Below the pieces are notes generated by a model. The model had not been told where the DNA came from, searched no databases, and saw nothing but the letters and a program-made list of their open reading frames with translations. Positions 8,111-12,814 of a DNA stretch of 64,000 nt are shown piece by piece (position 1 is the stretch's first letter; each line of letters starts with the position of its first letter). The stretch comes from Planctomycetota bacterium (GTDB lineage: Bacteria > Planctomycetota > Planctomycetia > Planctomycetales > Planctomycetaceae), in NCBI GenBank assembly GCA_003388505.1, contig QQVO01000032.1, positions 62,001 to 126,000 on the forward strand. The letters run 5' to 3'. The translations under genes were made by a program, and so were the position numbers.

Positions 8111-8389
8111 TCAATGCAGCGCTGACTTCGCGCCGGCCGAGACTTCGGGGATCACGGTCCATTCGGACTGCTCTTCATCCAACTCGTCCAGCGTTGCCTT
8201 GCTGTCGAGCTTGACGCCGCGGTTGAACGCCGACCAGCGGAGGCCGTCGCCGGGAATTCGCATTCGATCGAGATACAGGTCAACCGCCTGGCCGACCGTA
8301 TGGCGCGGGGTGAGAGCATCGGACAGATCGGTCTCAAACCGTTTCTGTCGGCTGATGTCGGTCATCTTCAACTTTGTTGCGGCAACCAT
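8111..8389 (-). CDS. Ubiquitin-like (beta-grasp) protein
   Basis: A 92-residue protein whose second half reads like a prokaryotic ubiquitin-like domain. A helix-like DLSDALTPRHTVGQAVDLYL precedes GVKLDSKATLDELDEEQSEW, and the last strand is TVIPEVSAG, matching the L-V-PE-v-aG ending seen in Ubls of bacterial E1/E2/JAB operons. After Gly86 come six residues (AKSALH), as in precursors that need C-terminal trimming; there is a single Gly rather than Gly-Gly. Neighbours support the assignment: the E2-like and unknown genes lie upstream and the JAMM protease downstream. GGAG eight nt before the ATG fits the start; an ATG at codon 9 is an alternative. The fold is inferred from the sequence pattern, not from a structure. 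Confidence 0.75.
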   Translation of the reverse strand: MVAATKLKMTDISRQKRFETDLSDALTPRHTVGQAVDLYLDRMRIPGDGLRWSAFNRGVKLDSKATLDELDEEQSEWTVIPEVSAGAKSALH

Positions 8390-8407
8390 GGCCTGGTCTC
8401 CTGCTGG

Positions 8408-8424
8408 GCCCAGTCGTACTGGGC
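8408..8424 (-). promoter_or_regulatory. Intergenic hairpin upstream of the Ubl gene
   Basis: GCCCAGT-CGT-ACTGGGC is a 7-bp stem with a 3-nt loop. It is centred about 27 nt upstream of the Ubl start and lies between the stop of the preceding gene (8462) and the Ubl ribosome-binding site. With the hairpin at 8064-8095 it brackets the Ubl coding sequence. Confidence 0.45.
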
Positions 8425-8461
8425 GGTGTGGTTCGGACCGGGGAACTGCCCCCGGGCCGTC

Positions 8462-9373
8462 TCATTGTTCTTGTTCTGTGGCGCTGAGTTCGTACGGGAG
8501 AAACATCTTCAGATACTGCCGGGCGATGTCGGCGTTTTCGGCCAACAGCCGGATTTCCGGCCCTACCGAGCGCGCCGCTGCGGCGACGGTGGTCGATGAC
8601 CAGATCAGCCATTCGATGTTGATCAGCGACGGTCGCAGCGTGCACTCAGCAACAAGCCGACGGTCGAGAACAGCAAGCCGGCAGCCGCGGAGCCGGTCGT
8701 TCATCGACAGGGCCTGGTGAGCGACGGCCGATACCGCGTTCCCGGAGGGCATTTCATTGATGATCGTTCTCCGCAGATGGACGTTCTCCACATCGAGCAC
8801 AAGTTCGACGGGGACCGCCTGCCCATTGAGGCGCGGCCGGAGTTCCCATCCCGCATCCGTCTCAATGGCCCGGTCTTCGTCCCAGCCGGACTCATCGATC
8901 GCAGCCTTGACTGCGACTGCCGGGGAGAGTCGATCTTCTGGTTCTTTTTTGGTGTGCCGCACGCGCCTGCCGAGCATCCGGCTGAAACTGCGGCGAATCT
9001 CTCTCAAGCTCTCCGGCAGGTGAGCCACGCCGTTCAGACGGGTTTCCGCCGCCAGTTGCGCCCGATGGCGCCCCATTGCGAAACGGGCGTTCCCGGGGAG
9101 GGATGCGCTTGCTTCCAGCGCTGCTGAATCGGACACGGGAATGTCGCTGCCGAACGCGGCCCGGATGCGAACAGTGTCGTCCGCTTCCAGCGTCACGGTC
9201 GCCTTGAAGTGCGATGTCTTCAGTTCGCCGACATGGGCGCTCTGCATCTGGACGCCGCCGCGTGAAAGGGCCTCGCGGACCTGTTCAGTACGTGATGCTC
9301 CCAACCAGCGGGAGACTGCATCCGTCGCCGTTGTTGAATCTGAACTGTTAAGCGAATCAATGTCGCCCATCAT
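8462..9373 (-). CDS. Unknown protein of the Ub-like cluster, possible YbjN/secretion-chaperone-like fold
   Basis: A 303-residue protein without a recognised catalytic motif. The C-terminal 120 residues (VPVELVLDVENVHLRRTIIN ... GCRLAVLDRRLVAECTL ... NADIARQYLKMF) alternate beta strands with a long helix in a way that recalls YbjN and type III secretion chaperone domains, which bind partners without catalysis. That resemblance is weak. The middle has a basic segment (RMLGRRVRHTKK). The frame is open back to a TTG overlapping the E2 stop codon, but a strong hairpin (9395-9420) lies in that stretch and AAGGA stands just before ATG-ATG, so I start at the first ATG of MMGDID. Its fixed position between E2 and Ubl suggests an adaptor or Ubl/E2-binding role, which is inference. 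Confidence 0.65.
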   Translation of the reverse strand: MMGDIDSLNSSDSTTATDAVSRWLGASRTEQVREALSRGGVQMQSAHVGELKTSHFKATVTLEADDTVRIRAAFGSDIPVSDSAALEASASLPGNARFAMGRHRAQLAAETRLNGVAHLPESLREIRRSFSRMLGRRVRHTKKEPEDRLSPAVAVKAAIDESGWDEDRAIETDAGWELRPRLNGQAVPVELVLDVENVHLRRTIINEMPSGNAVSAVAHQALSMNDRLRGCRLAVLDRRLVAECTLRPSLINIEWLIWSSTTVAAAARSVGPEIRLLAENADIARQYLKMFLPYELSATEQEQ

Positions 9374-9394
9374 TTCATCCTTCGGCAGGGAAAC

Positions 9395-9420
9395 GCGGGC
9401 GAGCGGCGACGCTCGCCCGC
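9395..9420 (-). promoter_or_regulatory. Intergenic hairpin between the E2-like and unknown genes
   Basis: GCGGGCGAGC (9395-9404) and GCTCGCCCGC (9411-9420) are perfect 10-bp complements around a 6-nt loop. It starts 12 nt after the E2 stop and ends 22 nt before the chosen start of the next gene. It has no T-tract. Confidence 0.5.
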
Positions 9421-9432
9421 CGGCGAGAGAGT

Positions 9433-10053
9433 TCAATACAAAGGGGGGACCGGCACGAGACCGTCCATGGCGTCGGGGTTCATTGCGAAGTATCGGGCTG
9501 CTTCAAAATCGGCGGGGTGGTGCGGCCGTCGATTCTGGTAGGAGAGAATCGGATACAGGTGATTCTCGACCAACACGTCCAGCAGGATCGGTCCTTTGAA
9601 CTGATTGATCGGACCGAGGCAAACGAGACCGTGCTGCCGCGAGTAGTTGGGGTGGAAGTAAGCCATCGCCGGATCGAGCCGAACCGCAACGCATGGCTCA
9701 TCGAGATTCGAAAACATGTCGGGCCGGTAGATGACCATGCCGCGAATCGGTCCGGGCTCAAGTTCGACCGGCGCATCGCGATTGCGTTTGCTCTTGTAGG
9801 GCAGGTCGATTTCGAACTGGAACGTGCGGGGAGTTTCGCGCGGCTCGGGGAACACTCGCGCCCGGCTGTTGCGATCGCCGAATGCCTCGCAGTAGGACTG
9901 CCAGTTGTTTCGCAGGAACTCGCGCGTGAGATCCCCAACCGCCGTCCCCGCCGGCGGAAGGTCGTCGCCGAGCGACATGATCCGGGCGATCCGCCGCAGT
10001 ACCTCTTCGGTGTTCGGCTCGCGGCTTGTCTGCGAACGTGTCTGGGCGGTCAT
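9433..10053 (-). CDS. E2-like ubiquitin-conjugating-fold protein
   Basis: A 206-residue protein with the E2 core. Beta strands (RTFQFEIDLPY; GPIRGMVIYRPDMF; EPCVAVRLDPAMAYFHPNY) lead into HPNYSRQHGLVCLGPI, where HPN is 134-136 and the presumed catalytic cysteine is C145. This matches the eukaryotic E2 pattern HPN...G-(I/V)-C-L. A helix with NHLYPILSYQNRRPHHPADF follows, like the crossover helix and N-P-adp region of E2s. E2s accept the Ubl as a thioester from E1 and pass it to substrate or E3. The N-terminal 60 residues are an extension beyond a minimal UBC domain. The gene lies 32 nt after the E1-like gene. SD support is weak (AGAAG). Confidence 0.87.
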   Translation of the reverse strand: MTAQTRSQTSREPNTEEVLRRIARIMSLGDDLPPAGTAVGDLTREFLRNNWQSYCEAFGDRNSRARVFPEPRETPRTFQFEIDLPYKSKRNRDAPVELEPGPIRGMVIYRPDMFSNLDEPCVAVRLDPAMAYFHPNYSRQHGLVCLGPINQFKGPILLDVLVENHLYPILSYQNRRPHHPADFEAARYFAMNPDAMDGLVPVPPLY

Positions 10054-10085
10054 ATGCTTCGCTTCTTCTTGAGTGAACTGTTGTT

Positions 10086-11219
10086 TCAGGCGAGGACCAG
10101 TCGCTCGCGCGGGGCGTCATCGACGATAACGGTGAACAACGCCCCCTCCTCGGGCAGTCCGAGTTGCGAGAGCGTCAGATCCCACGCGCCCAGTTCCTTC
10201 GCCTGCGATTCGTTCAAAGCATTCAGTCCGGTGTCTACATTCCAGTTCATTTCCGATTGACATTGCGGGCATTCCGGCCGCGTCGCCCATTGCGATCCCG
10301 CCCCGAGAACGACTTCCCCGCACTCGCAGCCGGCCGAAATCGAAATCGGGTGACCGTACGGCGCGATGTGAAATTCCTTGCCGTCGACGAGTGAGCCGGC
10401 GATTTCGAAGATGTCGCTGAGTGTTTCGATTTCCGCACCGCGCATCTCTCTGAGATTCCATCCGGTATGTCCGCTGATGCACTTTTCGCTGCGCATCACC
10501 TCTGCAGAAATGATCTCCATATGGGTCCAGTCGACAATGACCTCCCGATTCCGGACCAGTTCCACATCGTTCCCGGTCACGCACCGCTGGATCTGTAACA
10601 GACCCAGCGAGGCGATCGTCGACGCCAGTGCGCCGCCCGCGAGAGTGGGAGGCCGCTCCACGGTTTGCGCTCCGGGACACGGTTGCCGGACAAAATCGCG
10701 CGGCAGATCCTCGGCGGTCCATGAGCAGACCTGACAGGCGCCGCCGCGGCCGCCGTCGGAGTGCAGGACGCGCCCCATTTCGGTGCGCCCGCTGCCGTCG
10801 ACGGCGAGGCGGAACAACGGAAGCCCGAGCCCGTTGCTGATTTCTGTCAGCGATATCGCGAGCCCCCGGTCGTCGGTGCAGTCGACCAGTGCGCCGCACT
10901 TCCGCAGCACGCCGACACCGACGTGCCGAATGTCAGATTCAACGCCGTCGGCACACCCCAGACGAATGGCGCGGCATAGTTCCAACAGTGATGCGACCTT
11001 TGAGCAACCGGGATGATGCACCTGCGTGCCGAGGTTGTGCTCGGCGACCTGCTCGAAGTCGCACAACCAGACGTTCGCCCCCGATCGGACGGCCTCAACA
11101 GCAAGATGGCTGCCGACCAGCCCACAGCCGATGATTCCAATCGGGAAGCCGTCCCACCGGGCGAAGCGGTCGTTGCGGAAGGTCGACGTCTGCTGTAGCC
11201 GCGAGAACATGTCCGCCAT
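10086..11219 (-). CDS. ThiF/E1-like ubiquitin-activating-type enzyme
   Basis: A 377-residue adenylation-fold protein. The Rossmann loop is IGIIGCGLVGSH (G31-C-G-L-V-G36), followed by CDFEQVAEHNLGTQ (D54, N62, Q66), K74 and VDCTDDRG (112-119), as in ThiF/MoeB/E1 proteins that adenylate the C-terminus of a Ubl. The usual N-L-x-R-Q arginine is threonine here (T65). Candidate nucleophile C181 lies in QPCPGAQTVERPP, ahead of a Gly/Ala-rich helix typical of E1s; C162 and C165 form a CxxC. The region past 240 adds a zinc-ribbon-like CxC ... CPQC (298-320). It should load the 92-aa Ubl onto the E2. It follows the RING-like gene by 54 nt, a gap containing an 18-bp tandem duplication, and precedes E2 by 32 nt. 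Confidence 0.9.
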   Translation of the reverse strand: MADMFSRLQQTSTFRNDRFARWDGFPIGIIGCGLVGSHLAVEAVRSGANVWLCDFEQVAEHNLGTQVHHPGCSKVASLLELCRAIRLGCADGVESDIRHVGVGVLRKCGALVDCTDDRGLAISLTEISNGLGLPLFRLAVDGSGRTEMGRVLHSDGGRGGACQVCSWTAEDLPRDFVRQPCPGAQTVERPPTLAGGALASTIASLGLLQIQRCVTGNDVELVRNREVIVDWTHMEIISAEVMRSEKCISGHTGWNLREMRGAEIETLSDIFEIAGSLVDGKEFHIAPYGHPISISAGCECGEVVLGAGSQWATRPECPQCQSEMNWNVDTGLNALNESQAKELGAWDLTLSQLGLPEEGALFTVIVDDAPRERLVLA

Positions 11220-11220
11220 T

Positions 11221-11256
11221 TATGATTTTCCCCGTTACTATGATTTTCCCCGTTAC
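11221..11256 (-). repeat. Perfect tandem duplication of an 18-bp unit at the E1 translation start
   Basis: TATGATTTTCCCCGTTAC occurs twice head to tail. Read on the coding strand, each unit carries GGGGAAAA followed by ATCATA, and the second unit ends one nt before the E1 ATG. The duplication therefore doubles the leader segment around the ribosome-binding region. Confidence 0.85.
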
Positions 11257-11273
11257 TCCGTGTTCGCGACCAG

Positions 11274-11846
11274 TCAGCGGCGGCTTGCTTCCGCCAATTC
11301 GAAGAGACGCTGCAAATTGCCGCTGCGCGGCGCCGGTGGTTCCCAGTCGCCTGCATTGGGATCGAAGCCGCAACTCGGGCAGCGAAATCTGGCATTCGCG
11401 GCGAGCGCCTTGTCCCAGACTGCCGATCGATACACCGCCGTACACGGTGTACCGGGACGACCGGGGCAGGCGACGATGTCCTCGCCCGCTTCCAATCGCG
11501 CTTTGGTGACGTAGCAGTACTGATCGACACCGTGGACTTCGGGACGGTACGCTTCCGTTTCGACGTCCACCGACACGGCAACCCAATAGCGGCGATCGTC
11601 GAAGTCGAGACGATCCGTGTGCCGCAGCACGTGGATGCCGCCCGTCAGAGGGACGCCGTTGCGAACCACCGCAGCCGCGAGTTCATTCGGAACCAGCAGC
11701 GCTGCGATCCCCTCGTCCAGCGCGGGAGCCGGAATCACTCGGGGCAACGAGTCTTGAGATTCGTCCGTTGTTTGCGCTGAGAGCGGCTCTGCTGCTGCCA
11801 CACTGCGGGAAGTTCTCTGCTCGCCGACCATTTCCCAAAGAATCAT
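11274..11846 (-). CDS. RING-like treble-clef protein (E3-like), first gene of the modifier cluster
   Basis: A 190-residue protein. A beta-rich N-terminal domain (about 45-108, with LLVPNELAAAVVRNGVPLTG and HVLRHTDRLDF) leads into a cysteine array: C111, C127, C135, C156, C159 with EDIVACPG...TPC...W144...RFRCPSCGF. Bacterial RING-type proteins next to Ubl/E1/E2 genes show the same order, a small beta domain that sets a hairpin (G--VL-H-D) and then a binuclear treble clef. RING E3s bring E2 and substrate together. Some ligands of a full eight-ligand RING are not obvious, so it may bind a single zinc or use His/Asp ligands. AGGAGAGG seven nt upstream supports the ATG. It opens the ten-gene minus-strand run. 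Confidence 0.7.
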   Translation of the reverse strand: MILWEMVGEQRTSRSVAAAEPLSAQTTDESQDSLPRVIPAPALDEGIAALLVPNELAAAVVRNGVPLTGGIHVLRHTDRLDFDDRRYWVAVSVDVETEAYRPEVHGVDQYCYVTKARLEAGEDIVACPGRPGTPCTAVYRSAVWDKALAANARFRCPSCGFDPNAGDWEPPAPRSGNLQRLFELAEASRR

Positions 11847-12421
11847 GAAGGCCTCTCCTGCTGACGGATGCTTCAGGTCACTGCGGTGACGACGTTCAAA
11901 GAAGGACTCAGCCCGCGTCGCGTCGATTAAATCTGTATCAGGCGCGCGAGTTCCCTCTCAATTCCCGTGAGGTCGCCGGGTGCTCCGCGAGGCGGTCACA
12001 TGGGGTTGAAGCTTGGACCAGCCAGTTCATGCGACGGGACGCATCTCGCGTTTCGCCCGTCAGCCGGTCGCTCACAGACCGGTAAATCGTTCGCTCGCCG
12101 CGAACAGAGGGAAGTGCCGGCACGGTCTCCGGTCGCTTCCGGAGCGTTGATCGGCCTCAGGCGACGCGGTGAAGATTTGGTGCAGGGACCATCAACAACG
12201 GTTGGTGCGCCGGATCGACTGGCTCAGCCGGAGCGCTCCGAAGCGTCGCGATGCGCGACGAACAGGGCGGCTTCCAATCGGAGCGTTGCAAACGGAGCGG
12301 GGCGGTCGCGAGGTGCGAGTCTGACAACGAGACCCGTGAACCGCAGGCGAACGCGACTCCGACGTTCGGGTGAGTTCGGGCCTTACATCAGCCGGCTGTC
12401 TTTCACCCGTTTCTTTCTGCT
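11847..12421. other. Intergenic stretch upstream of the modifier cluster
   Basis: These 575 nt lie between the first gene of the modifier cluster and the next minus-strand gene. A plus-strand open frame here gives an Arg/Ser-rich translation without family character and is not accepted. The cluster promoter must lie in this stretch or inside the downstream reading frames; I could not place -35/-10 boxes with confidence. Confidence 0.5.
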
Positions 12422-12628
12422 TCAGCGCTGCGGCTCACCGGAAGTCGGGACAGACAATCGCGGATCGGCCGGATCGGGAATTGAAAACTGGGCGTCATCC
12501 CACGCTTGCTGGCGGTTCAGCTTCTGCCATTGTCGCGGGTGCATCCAGTGCGGAAAGAACTGGCACCCGGATTGAAAACAGAGACAGGTCAACACTGCCG
12601 TCACGAGCAGCAGGCGCATCCGTGGCAT
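12422..12628 (-). CDS. Small secreted lipoprotein
   Basis: A 68-residue protein starting MPRMRLLLVTAVLTCL, a short positively charged signal followed by a hydrophobic core and the lipobox-like CFQSGC, with lipidation expected on the second cysteine. The mature part (QFFPHWMHPRQWQKL...) is short, with Trp/His-rich and Pro-rich stretches. The frame is open for 55 more codons upstream, but that part has no signal-peptide character. It lies 186 nt downstream of the kinase gene on the same strand. Function is unknown; small lipoproteins of this kind are frequent in planctomycetes. Confidence 0.6.
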   Translation of the reverse strand: MPRMRLLLVTAVLTCLCFQSGCQFFPHWMHPRQWQKLNRQQAWDDAQFSIPDPADPRLSVPTSGEPQR

Positions 12629-12814
12629 GGCTGGTTCCCGTTGTCTTCGGCAATTTTCGCCGCGCGGGAGCGCGCGGACGATCCGATCCCCGCATCGTTC
12701 CCTGATGCGGATATCTTTCGGATGTGGGAGAAGTATGAAAGTCGCGAGAGAAATTCGAGGGGGGCCGAAAGCATAGAAGACTGGGCCAACCACGAAAAGG
12801 GGAATTTCGGCCCG

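Noticed and set aside
11221-11256. Possible start of a CRISPR array at the 18-bp tandem repeat
   Set aside because: Only two units, no spacer between them, and they lie in a 54-nt gap between cluster genes.
11967-12575. Plus-strand open frame of about 200 codons upstream of the modifier cluster
   Set aside because: Arg/Ser/Gly-rich translation, no ribosome-binding site, and it overlaps the small lipoprotein gene antisense.
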